From Pseudomonadota bacterium (GTDB lineage Bacteria > Pseudomonadota > Gammaproteobacteria > Burkholderiales > Gallionellaceae), in the NCBI GenBank assembly GCA_021800795.1, contig JAJYYO010000007.1, positions 1 through 64,000 of the forward strand: a stretch of 64,000 nucleotides of DNA, written 5' to 3'. The notes beneath the pieces are model-generated. The model was not told the origin of the DNA and ran no database searches. It was given only the letters and a program-made list of their open reading frames with translations. This document shows, piece by piece, positions 57,364 to 64,000 of this stretch. Numbering within the stretch: the stretch's first letter is position 1; each line of letters opens with the position of its first letter. The translations under genes and the position numbers were made by a program.

Positions 57364-57384
57364 CGCGCTACTTTATCCGGTTAA

Positions 57385-57440
57385 CGTCATTCCCGCCTGC
57401 CTGCGGCAGGCAGGGCAGACAGGCAAAAGCGGGAATCCAG
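57385..57440. repeat. Palindrome C with CTGCCTGC insert between cbbO and cbbQ
   Basis: CGTCATTCCCGC and GCGGGAATCCAG form the outer arms, interrupted by CTGCCTGCGGCAGGCAG, a hexamer palindrome also inserted in element A copy 4 and in repeat G copy 2. It lies in the 110-base gap of the cbbQO operon. Confidence 0.7.
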
Positions 57441-57473
57441 CTCAATAAATATTCCCCGGCTTGCCGGGACAAA

Positions 57474-58277
57474 TCAGGCAAACACCGCATCGATCGCATG
57501 ATCCAGCGTATTGCGTATGTCCGCATCGTCGGTGATCGGACGCACCAGCGCCATACGACAGGCGTCCTTCGCATCGACCCCGCCCCTGATCAGCGTGGCG
57601 GCATACACCAGCAAACGCGTCGAGATGCCTTCGTCCAGACCATGTCCTTTCAGATTACGCGCCGCAATGCCGATTTTCACCAGCCTGGCGCACAGCTCCG
57701 CATCCATGCCGGTTTCCTTAGCCAGAATTTCAGTTTCGAGTTTGGCTGTCGGATAGTCGAAGTCGAAAGCCGTGAAACGCTGCTTGGTGGACTGTTTCAG
57801 GTCCTTGAGCAGGCTCTGATAGCCCGGGTTATAGGAAATCACCAGTTGAAAATCCGGGTGTGCTGACAATAACTCGCCTTTCTTATCCAGCGGCAAGGTG
57901 CGTCTGTGATCGGTCAGCGGATGGATCACCACCGTGGTGTCCTGACGCGCTTCGACGATTTCGTCCAGATAACAGATCGCGCCGATACGCGCAGCGGTGG
58001 TCAGCGGACCATCCAGCCAGCGCGTGCCATTGGCATCGAGCAGATAACGCCCGACCAGATCGCTGGCCGTCATATCCTCGTTACAGGCCACGGTGATCAG
58101 CGGCTTGTTCAGCTTCCACGCCATATATTCGACGAAACGCGACTTTCCGCAGCCGGTCGGCCCTTTCACCATCACCGGCAGACGCGCAGCATAAGCGGCT
58201 TCGTACAAGGCGACCTCTTTGCCCTGCGCCTGATAGAACGGCTCCTGATGAACCTTGTATTGATCTATATTGCTCAT
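57474..58277 (-). CDS. cbbQ: RuBisCO activation AAA+ ATPase CbbQ
   Basis: This 267-residue MoxR-type AAA+ protein has Walker A VKGPTGCGKSRFVE, Walker B AICYLDEIVEA and sensor residues in LVISYNPGYQ. CbbQ hexamers with CbbO reactivate RuBisCO. It lies downstream of cbbM after a terminator and upstream of cbbO, the standard form II arrangement. Confidence 0.97.
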   Translation of the reverse strand: MSNIDQYKVHQEPFYQAQGKEVALYEAAYAARLPVMVKGPTGCGKSRFVEYMAWKLNKPLITVACNEDMTASDLVGRYLLDANGTRWLDGPLTTAARIGAICYLDEIVEARQDTTVVIHPLTDHRRTLPLDKKGELLSAHPDFQLVISYNPGYQSLLKDLKQSTKQRFTAFDFDYPTAKLETEILAKETGMDAELCARLVKIGIAARNLKGHGLDEGISTRLLVYAATLIRGGVDAKDACRMALVRPITDDADIRNTLDHAIDAVFA

Positions 58278-58297
58278 GATTACCCCAGTTACCTGTA

Positions 58298-58328
58298 GGT
58301 TGGGTTAGCGATTTTCGCGTAACCCAAC
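58298..58328. repeat. Small inverted repeat before cbbQ
   Basis: GTTGGGTTAGC and GCGTAACCCAAC pair around ATTTTC. It is a short dispersed-type repeat in the cbbM-cbbQ gap. It may stabilise or terminate the transcript. Confidence 0.55.
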
Positions 58329-58346
58329 ATGATTTAAAATTCCCTG

Positions 58347-58382
58347 GAAAAAAACGCCCCCAGCTAGTGGGGGCGCGTTTTC
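58347..58382 (-). terminator. cbbM terminator
   Basis: The minus strand has CGCCCCC and GGGGGCG paired around ACTAGCT, followed by GTTTTTTTCC. It lies 22 bases after the cbbM stop. It probably lowers, rather than abolishes, cbbQO transcription. Confidence 0.9.
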
Positions 58383-58403
58383 ACCAAGCAGAACTGAATC
58401 AGT

Positions 58404-59783
58404 TTACTTGTGTACGCCCAGCTTTTCGCGCCAGCCTGGGAATATCTTGTCTGCATCGCCCGGGAAGGATTCGAATGCACGTGCGAACTCTTTGTGTTCC
58501 TTCGCAAATTCGATCGGATCCGCACCGGCTTTCCAGCACTCATAAGACTGACGCAGGGAAATCGCGCCCGCAGCCGGTGAATCGATATGGCCGTAAGAAC
58601 CGCCGCCGGACGTGTTGATCACGTTGCCGTGGCCCAGGTTCTCAAAGAAGCCTGGCAGACGCAGTGCATTCATACCGCCTGAGATAATAGGCGTAGTCGG
58701 CTTCATGCCGTGCCATTCCTGGTGGTAGTAAGGACCATCCGCAGAATCACGCTCGATCATGTACGCGATATTGCGGTCATCCCTGCCGCCTTCCATCTTG
58801 CCGTAGCCCATGGTACCCACGTGGATACCGGATGCACCTTGCAGACGGGACATCTTAGCCAATACAAACGCGGTATAGCCGCGTACTGCCGATGGCGATG
58901 TGATCGCACCGTGTCCTGCACGATGGTAGTGCAGGTATTGTTGCGGGTACTGACGACGTGCAGTCGTGATCATGCCCGGACCGCCGACATAGCCGTCAAC
59001 CAGGAAAGCAACCTTGTTGGCATCCGGTCCGAAAGTTTCCAGCGCGAAATCAGCACGAGCCAACATTTCGTAGTGATCGTCAGCGGTGATGTTCATGGAG
59101 AACAACTTCGCCTGACCGGTTTCATCCATGGCGCGCTTCATTGAATCATAAACCAGTGGCAATACTTTCTTTAAAGGGCAGAAGGTCTGGTTGCCTTGTG
59201 GCTCATCGTTCTTGATGAAATCGCCGCCCAGCCAGAACTGGTAAGCAGCGCGGGCAAACGGCTCCGGACGCAGGCCCAGCTTGGGCTTGATGATAGTGCC
59301 GGAGATGTAACCGCCGTTGACGCGTGGACGACCCAGGATGTCCCACATGTCGGTGATGTCCTTTGCCGGACCATCGAACAGACGCAACATAGACCAAGGC
59401 ACGTAGAAATCCTGCATCTGCAATTGTTTAACATCGCCCATACCCTGGTTGTTACCGACCACCAGCGTCAGGAAGGAAACGATCATCGCGCGACCGTCGG
59501 TCACGTTGCGATCAAACAACTCGTTCGGGTAGGCTACCTTCATGATGCCTTTGGCTTCGTCGATGAAGTACACCAGCGCGTCCACGCCTTTGGTGAAATC
59601 GTCGGTGGTGGATACTTCAACGTTGGTACCGGTGGAAGATTCTGCTGCAACGTGCGCCGCCACTTCCAGGTAACCGTAACCGGTGGCCGGCTGCATGTGG
59701 TAGGCGACCAGAATGTGCTTGTCACCCTTGATCAGATCCTCTTCTTTCAATGAAAGATCTGCATAACGATTTGATTGGTCCAT
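58404..59783 (-). CDS. cbbM: RuBisCO form II large subunit
   Basis: This 459-residue subunit has the form II active site: Lys166 in TIIKPKLG, the carbamylated Lys191 with Asp193 and Glu194 in [10 protein letters not shown], and the conserved HYHRAGHG and GGGSYGH phosphate-binding segments. It carboxylates ribulose-1,5-bisphosphate. Form II enzymes suit high CO2 and low O2. The ATG at 59783 follows AGGAGA; codons upstream come from repeat DNA. No small subunit is present, as expected. Confidence 0.98.
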   Translation of the reverse strand: MDQSNRYADLSLKEEDLIKGDKHILVAYHMQPATGYGYLEVAAHVAAESSTGTNVEVSTTDDFTKGVDALVYFIDEAKGIMKVAYPNELFDRNVTDGRAMIVSFLTLVVGNNQGMGDVKQLQMQDFYVPWSMLRLFDGPAKDITDMWDILGRPRVNGGYISGTIIKPKLGLRPEPFARAAYQFWLGGDFIKNDEPQGNQTFCPLKKVLPLVYDSMKRAMDETGQAKLFSMNITADDHYEMLARADFALETFGPDANKVAFLVDGYVGGPGMITTARRQYPQQYLHYHRAGHGAITSPSAVRGYTAFVLAKMSRLQGASGIHVGTMGYGKMEGGRDDRNIAYMIERDSADGPYYHQEWHGMKPTTPIISGGMNALRLPGFFENLGHGNVINTSGGGSYGHIDSPAAGAISLRQSYECWKAGADPIEFAKEHKEFARAFESFPGDADKIFPGWREKLGVHK

Positions 59784-59824
59784 AACCTGGCTCTCCTGAG
59801 TATTAACGATATATTCTTTAACGG

Positions 59825-60015
59825 AAATTGATAGTGTCCGCTTCCCTGATGAAACAACTAGCCACTCCACTAAGCAACCCAAAAACGGTTGCCAAGTGGC
59901 TGGTTATCACCCAAACCCTCTGGTGAAACAATTAGCCATTCCACTAAGCCAGCAAGCTGGCAAGTGGCTGGTTATCCCGGGGGGAGAGGAAACAAACGTC
60001 TCGCTACGCGAGTTC
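59825..60015 (+). repeat. Element A copy 7 with two nested copies of element B, in the cbbM leader
   Basis: The tract GTGTCCGCTTCCCT is broken by one B copy (59847-59906), resumes as ACCCAAACCCTCT, is broken by a second B copy (59920-59975), then resumes as CCCGGGGGGAGAGG and ends CTCGCTACGCGAG. B copies pair through CCACT/AGTGG with inner stems GCAACC/GGTTGC and GCCAGC/GCTGGC. Together they make most of the DNA between cbbM and cbbR. Confidence 0.85.
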
Positions 60016-60100
60016 TTTGTTTACTGCCGTAACTGCCTGCAACGGTTGCCACTATATTCCGGCACTCTCATAAATGATAATCAATTGTTTTTATAAAAAT

Positions 60101-60117
60101 CATAACTAATGCTTATG
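60101..60117. promoter_or_regulatory. CbbR (LysR-type) binding site
   Basis: CATAACTAATGCTTATG is a perfect CATAA-N7-TTATG inverted repeat and contains TAA-N7-TTA, matching the TNA-N7-TNA pattern of CbbR sites. It lies 41 bases before the cbbR start, between the divergent cbbR and cbbM genes. Confidence 0.65.
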
Positions 60118-60157
60118 GTTTGATATACTGCACCCGTGACTTTCGCACTATACGACG

Positions 60158-61054
60158 ATGCTTCACTTTACGCTACGCCAATTGCAGGTTTTCGAAAAGG
60201 TAGCCAGCCACCTGAACTACTCGCGCGCAGCGGAAGAACTGTTTCTCTCGCAACCGGCCGTTTCCATGCAAATCAAACAGCTGGAAGGGCATATCGGCCT
60301 GGCGCTGTTCGAACAGATGGGGAAAAAAATATTTTTAACCGAAGCCGGCCGCGAACTGTTCCCTTATGCACGACATCTGGCCCAGCAAATGGATGAAATC
60401 GAGTCGGTATTCAACGAGATGAAAGGCCTGGGACAGGGCAAACTGACGCTCTCCGTAGTGAATACCGCCAACTACTTCACCCCGCAATTGCTGGCCAAGT
60501 TCTGCCAGCTGCACCCCAACATCAACGTGATCCTGCAGGTCGCCAACCGGGATGCCGTGCTCAAACAACTCGCCGACAACAGCACCGATCTGGCCATTCT
60601 GGGACAGCCGCCCGACGGGCTGGATCTGGATGCGCAGTCATTTCTCGATAACCCCCTGGTGGTGATCGCAGCCCCCGTCCATCCGCTGGCCACCGAGCAA
60701 CATATTCAGATCGCGCGCCTCGCGGAGGAAACCTTTCTGTCACGCGAAAAAGGCTCGGGTACGCGCAGCGCGATGGAACGGGTATTTGCACAACATGGCG
60801 TTCAACCCCACATCAGCATGGAAATGGAAACCAATGAAGCCATCAAACAGGCGGTGCGGGCGGGGATGGGGCTGGGAATCCTGTCGCTGCACAGCCTGGA
60901 ACTGGAGCTGGAAACCGGTCGCCTGGTCACGCTGGACGTCGAGCATTTTCCGCTGACCCGGCACTGGTTCGTAGCCCACCGCCGCAACAAGCGGCTGTCC
61001 GGCGCCGCGCTGGCCTTTAAAAAATTCCTGCTGATCGAGAACTGGGAAGGGTGA
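60158..61054 (+). CDS. cbbR: LysR-type regulator CbbR
   Basis: This 298-residue LysR regulator has an N-terminal helix-turn-helix (TLRQLQVFEKVASHLNYSRA through LFLSQPAVSMQIKQLE) and a substrate-binding domain. It lies divergent from cbbM, the position of CbbR, which activates cbb genes in response to NADPH and cycle metabolites. A GGGGC/GCCCC hairpin at about 61085-61101 follows the gene. Confidence 0.93.
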   Translation: MLHFTLRQLQVFEKVASHLNYSRAAEELFLSQPAVSMQIKQLEGHIGLALFEQMGKKIFLTEAGRELFPYARHLAQQMDEIESVFNEMKGLGQGKLTLSVVNTANYFTPQLLAKFCQLHPNINVILQVANRDAVLKQLADNSTDLAILGQPPDGLDLDAQSFLDNPLVVIAAPVHPLATEQHIQIARLAEETFLSREKGSGTRSAMERVFAQHGVQPHISMEMETNEAIKQAVRAGMGLGILSLHSLELELETGRLVTLDVEHFPLTRHWFVAHRRNKRLSGAALAFKKFLLIENWEG

Positions 61055-61273
61055 TGCCGCAAGGGTCTTCCCCGCACAACCAAGGGGCTACGCCCCAAGT
61101 TGTTGCGTGAAAGGGTGAAGGATGTTTTCAGCATCTCAACCTACTGTTATGACACAACAATATCGTTCGTCTGCAAAATCCTGCCGCCCGTCCGAATTGA
61201 CCCGCCTCCAGTCGGTTTGAAGTAGCGGCCCCCAGCTGCACGTCATAATATGCACCACAATAAGGAGAATGAA

Positions 61274-61672
61274 ATGAAAATGCAAAAGGGATTTACCCTG
61301 ATTGAAATCATGATTGTGGTTGCAATCATCGCCATTCTTGCGAAAATTGCCATCCCCGCATACACCTCTTACCTGGTGAGGGGAAAACTGGTCGATGCGC
61401 AGTCTGCACTTACCTCCGGCAGAGTCGCGATGGAACAGTACTATCAGGATAATCGCACCTATGTAAATGGCACCTGCCCTGCCTCGACTGCCTATTTCTC
61501 CTATACCTGTACGACTACCGCAACCACCTACACCATCACAGCTGACAATATCGCCGGTGTGGGACTCGGCGCTGCAAGCAGTTATGAGTACAACATCGAT
61601 CAAAGCAATACCAAAAGCACCACCGCTTTTCCCGGCGGACAGACCAGTAGCAACACATGGATCAGCAAGTGA
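61274..61672 (+). CDS. pilE: Type IV pilin PilE
   Basis: This 132-residue prepilin has the PilD cleavage site KG^FTLIEIMIVVAIIAILA with Glu5 of the mature protein, followed by a soluble domain with two cysteines. It is the probable structural or minor pilin of a type IV pilus. AAGGAGAA precedes the ATG at 61274. Minor pilins fimT, pilV, pilW and pilX follow on the same strand. Confidence 0.87.
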   Translation: MKMQKGFTLIEIMIVVAIIAILAKIAIPAYTSYLVRGKLVDAQSALTSGRVAMEQYYQDNRTYVNGTCPASTAYFSYTCTTTATTYTITADNIAGVGLGAASSYEYNIDQSNTKSTTAFPGGQTSSNTWISK

Positions 61673-62304
61673 TGAAAAACCGGCTCTTCATGCAGCGCGG
61701 CATCACCATGATGGAAATCATGGTTACGCTCGCGATCGTTGCGATCGTACTGGCCGTCGGCATACCCAGCCTGTCAACCTGGGTGCAAAACAACCAGGTG
61801 AAATCAACCGCCCAATCCCTGCTGACCGGGCTGCAACTGGCGCGTGGCACGGCAGTCAGCCAGAACACGCAGGCGCAGTTTACCCTGACGGGGACTTCTG
61901 CGGGTTCGGCGGATTGGCAGGTTATTGCGGCCTCTTCCAGCGTGCCGGGCTCATTTTTGGCTTCGGATGGCGCAACGACAATCCAGACCGTCCCGTCGGC
62001 GGAGATGGGCGCCAATGCGGTTGTCGGGGTGAATAACTTAACCTGGAGCACCAGTTGCTGTGCCACGGCGATTGCGGCAGGCACAGGGATGGGCAGCAGT
62101 CCCAGCGTGGTTTTCGATGCATTTGGCAGGATGGTCACGGCCTCTTCGACCATACAACGAATCGATGTGACCAGCACAACAGATGCAAACAGCTCTGCAA
62201 ACGAAGCGGCCTACCGCAGGAGAGTGATTCTGATTTCACCCTCCGGCACCGCAATACTGTGCAGGCCGTCGCTGCCGTCGACAAACCCGCAAGGATGCCC
62301 GTGA
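61672..62304 (+). CDS. fimT: Minor pilin FimT/GspH type
   Basis: This 210-residue prepilin-like protein has the RG^ITMMEIMVTLAIVAIVLA N-methylation helix and a GspH/FimT-type C-terminal domain. It belongs to the minor-pilin complex that starts pilus assembly and, in some bacteria, DNA uptake. The ATG at 61672 overlaps the pilE stop by one base; other ATGs at 61657 and 61708 are possible. Confidence 0.85.
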   Translation: MKNRLFMQRGITMMEIMVTLAIVAIVLAVGIPSLSTWVQNNQVKSTAQSLLTGLQLARGTAVSQNTQAQFTLTGTSAGSADWQVIAASSSVPGSFLASDGATTIQTVPSAEMGANAVVGVNNLTWSTSCCATAIAAGTGMGSSPSVVFDAFGRMVTASSTIQRIDVTSTTDANSSANEAAYRRRVILISPSGTAILCRPSLPSTNPQGCP

Positions 62305-62314
62305 GGAAAACAGG

Positions 62315-62773
62315 ATGAACAGCATACACCGTCAACAAGGTTCCATATTGCTCGAATCGCTCATTTCATTTCTGATTTTTGCGATGGGCATACTCGGCGT
62401 GATCGGCTTGCAGGCAACCGCCATCAACAACACGCTGGATGCGCGTTACCGTACCGATGCGGCATTTCTGGCCAACCAGATCATTGCACAAATGTGGATC
62501 GACCCTGACACCACGACGCCGACACCTTCCATTAACAGTAAATATTCCTGCGGATTGACTAAACCTGCGTGCACTACCACCAGCTACGCAAACAACAACA
62601 ACTGGATTACGCAAATCCAGTCGGGATTTTTGCCCGGCGTGACCGATACGGCGAATCAACCCAGCATTGCCATCAGCGGCAATCAAGTGACCGTCACTAT
62701 CAACTGGGCATCCCCGCAAAACGGGGCGGTCGCGCACAATTACGTGACACAAACGCAAATTCAATTTAATTAG
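62315..62773 (+). CDS. pilV: Type IV pilus minor pilin PilV
   Basis: This 152-residue protein has the PilV-type leader RQQG^SILLESLISFLIFAMG followed by a short globular domain. It primes pilus assembly with PilW and PilX. AGGAAAACAGG precedes the ATG. It is followed 2 bases later by pilW. Confidence 0.88.
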   Translation: MNSIHRQQGSILLESLISFLIFAMGILGVIGLQATAINNTLDARYRTDAAFLANQIIAQMWIDPDTTTPTPSINSKYSCGLTKPACTTTSYANNNNWITQIQSGFLPGVTDTANQPSIAISGNQVTVTINWASPQNGAVAHNYVTQTQIQFN

Positions 62774-62775
62774 CC

Positions 62776-63930
62776 ATGAGACCGATAATGAAAATCTCAA
62801 TATCCCGTGCGCAGCGAGGCGTAACGCTCATCGAGCTGATGATAGGTCTGGCGTTGGGCCTGATAGCCTCTCTGGCGATTTTTTCGACCATCTCCAGCTT
62901 CGAAGCGCAGCGCCGCACCACGGCCAGCGGCATGGACATGCAGCAGAACGGCCTGATGGCGCTGTATTCCATCGATCAGGACATACGCATGGCAGGCTTC
63001 GGTCTGATTGATAGCAGCACAACCCCCGGCAGCATGCCATGCAGCAAAATCAACGCCTACGGCACTAACAGCGTATGGAACAGTGCACCGGTCGTCATTG
63101 CGAACAACGCCAGTGCGGGAAATGACATCATCACCGTCAACCGGCTCAATTCCGACACCGGCGGTATCGTCACCGGAGGTAAGGCTGCCGGCTTGGCTGC
63201 CAATATGAATTCCGGCGACACATCGATCAGCGTGGATACCAGCGAGGCGTTGCATACGAACGACTTCATTCTGGTATCGCAAGCCAATCTGGATTGCTCC
63301 CTGTTCAAGGTTTCAGCCATTCCCTCCGCTACCAGCGTGACCGTTGTAAATGTCGCCAATGCAATTGGCGATACGACGCAAACGCCAACTTTCCCGGCTT
63401 CGGGTTATTCGGCAGCCGCAAGCGCTGTGATTGCCGACCTGGGAGCGGCAAGTTCAGCATCGGCGGCAAATACCTTCGGATCGACCAATCCTGCGATCAC
63501 CCCGACATTTGCCACGACGAAGTACCAGATCAACACCAATCTGGATCTGATTCGCACGGAAGACAACGGGACAACCTGGAATACGGTAGCGAGCAACATC
63601 GTCGCCATCGCCGCTCAATACGGAGTGGCCAATGCAGGCAGCCCAACGGTCAATTGCTGGACGGATGCCACCGGCACTGCCTGCTCAGGCAGCAATTGGG
63701 CCAACCCGCCGCCTGCCGACGTCAGGCGCATCAAGGCCATCCAGGTCGCCATCGTCGCAAGAAGCAACCAACCTGCCGGCAGTTGCACCGCAAGTACTCA
63801 GCCGACCACATGGGCCGGAATCACGGCCAATCTGAGCGGCATCGCCAACTGGGGCTGGGGTGGCTGCTACCGCTACAAGGTCTATCAGACCATCATTCCG
63901 ATACGCAATGTGATCTGGGGGAATCTGTGA
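62776..63930 (+). CDS. pilW: Type IV pilus minor pilin PilW
   Basis: This 384-residue protein has the PilW leader AQRG^VTLIELMIGLALGLIAS and a large Ser/Thr/Ala-rich extracellular domain with cysteines. An internal ATG at 62788 is an alternative start. PilW joins PilV and PilX in the pilus-tip complex. Its stop overlaps the pilX ATG. Confidence 0.88.
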   Translation: MRPIMKISISRAQRGVTLIELMIGLALGLIASLAIFSTISSFEAQRRTTASGMDMQQNGLMALYSIDQDIRMAGFGLIDSSTTPGSMPCSKINAYGTNSVWNSAPVVIANNASAGNDIITVNRLNSDTGGIVTGGKAAGLAANMNSGDTSISVDTSEALHTNDFILVSQANLDCSLFKVSAIPSATSVTVVNVANAIGDTTQTPTFPASGYSAAASAVIADLGAASSASAANTFGSTNPAITPTFATTKYQINTNLDLIRTEDNGTTWNTVASNIVAIAAQYGVANAGSPTVNCWTDATGTACSGSNWANPPPADVRRIKAIQVAIVARSNQPAGSCTASTQPTTWAGITANLSGIANWGWGGCYRYKVYQTIIPIRNVIWGNL

Positions 63931-64000
63931 TGAACTATCGCAACAAACAGCAAGGGGTGGTGCTGGTGATCGCGCTGATCGCGCTGGTTGCCATCTCGCT
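63930..64000 (+). CDS. pilX: Type IV pilus minor pilin PilX, 5' part (runs off window)
   Basis: The visible 23 codons encode MNYRNKQQG^VVLVIALIALVAIS, the prepilin leader and hydrophobic helix of PilX. The TGATG overlap with pilW indicates coupled translation. The rest is beyond the window. Confidence 0.8.
   Translation, partial: MNYRNKQQGVVLVIALIALVAIS

Noticed and set aside
59845-59856. CTGATGAAAC resembling a hammerhead ribozyme core
   Set aside because: Hammerheads need a stem between CTGATGA and GAAA; here the two run together, and the other B copies differ at this point.

Overview
The window is chromosomal DNA of an autotrophic betaproteobacterium, most likely Nitrosomonadales and probably a Gallionellaceae-like microaerophile. 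That placement is inferred from gene content: form II RuBisCO with CbbQ/CbbO/CbbR, a porGAB 2-oxoacid:ferredoxin oxidoreductase operon, bacteriohemerythrin, ntrBC-glnA, and beta-proteobacterial-type pil minor pilins. No rRNA or tRNA gene was seen to confirm it.

Layout. 1-5826: 3' end of pyrC, gamma-class carbonic anhydrase, small membrane proteins, a thioredoxin-like ferredoxin, an alpha/beta hydrolase and a nodIJ-type ABC exporter. 5827-12950: accessory region, visibly A+T-richer at first, with a cytosine methyltransferase facing a ParB-like/nuclease gene pair, an AbrB-PIN toxin module next to a duplicated hemJ fragment, hemJ, rlmL and a second VapBC module. 13017-24550: housekeeping genes plus a nitrogen operon (porin-glnK-amtB) behind a sigma-54 promoter. 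24803-36790: metH, two FKBP-type isomerases (one with a broken export signal), the porGAB + GltD-like/ferredoxin operon, and mpl. 36794-43500: phosphodiesterase, ntrC-ntrB, glnA with its own sigma-54 promoter, and a CDF metal transporter. 43576-51218: rhodanese, an ABC transporter with fused permease, PAP2, xth and pyrE. 51254-61054: carbon-fixation block, cbbR divergent from cbbM-cbbQ-cbbO, followed by fbp, purE, purC and a beta-carbonic anhydrase on the same strand. 61274-64000: pilE, fimT, pilV, pilW and the start of pilX.

How it fits together. CO2 fixation (CbbM, its QO activase, FBPase, CbbR) sits beside CO2/bicarbonate interconversion (beta-CA translationally coupled to purC). Nitrogen supply (porin, GlnK, Amt, GlnA) and its regulator (NtrBC) share sigma-54 and NtrC-like sites that can be read directly.

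The most unusual signal is in the repeats. A family of structured elements (called A here) occurs at least seven times, with a second hairpin element (B) nested inside some copies. Paired arms differ between copies but remain complementary. One A+B composite lies in frame inside cbbO and another A copy forms the N-terminus of the nodI-like gene, much like Rickettsia palindromic elements. Separately, pyrC, hemJ and cbbO each have an adjacent partial copy of themselves that differs almost only at synonymous positions, which looks like scars of allelic replacement.
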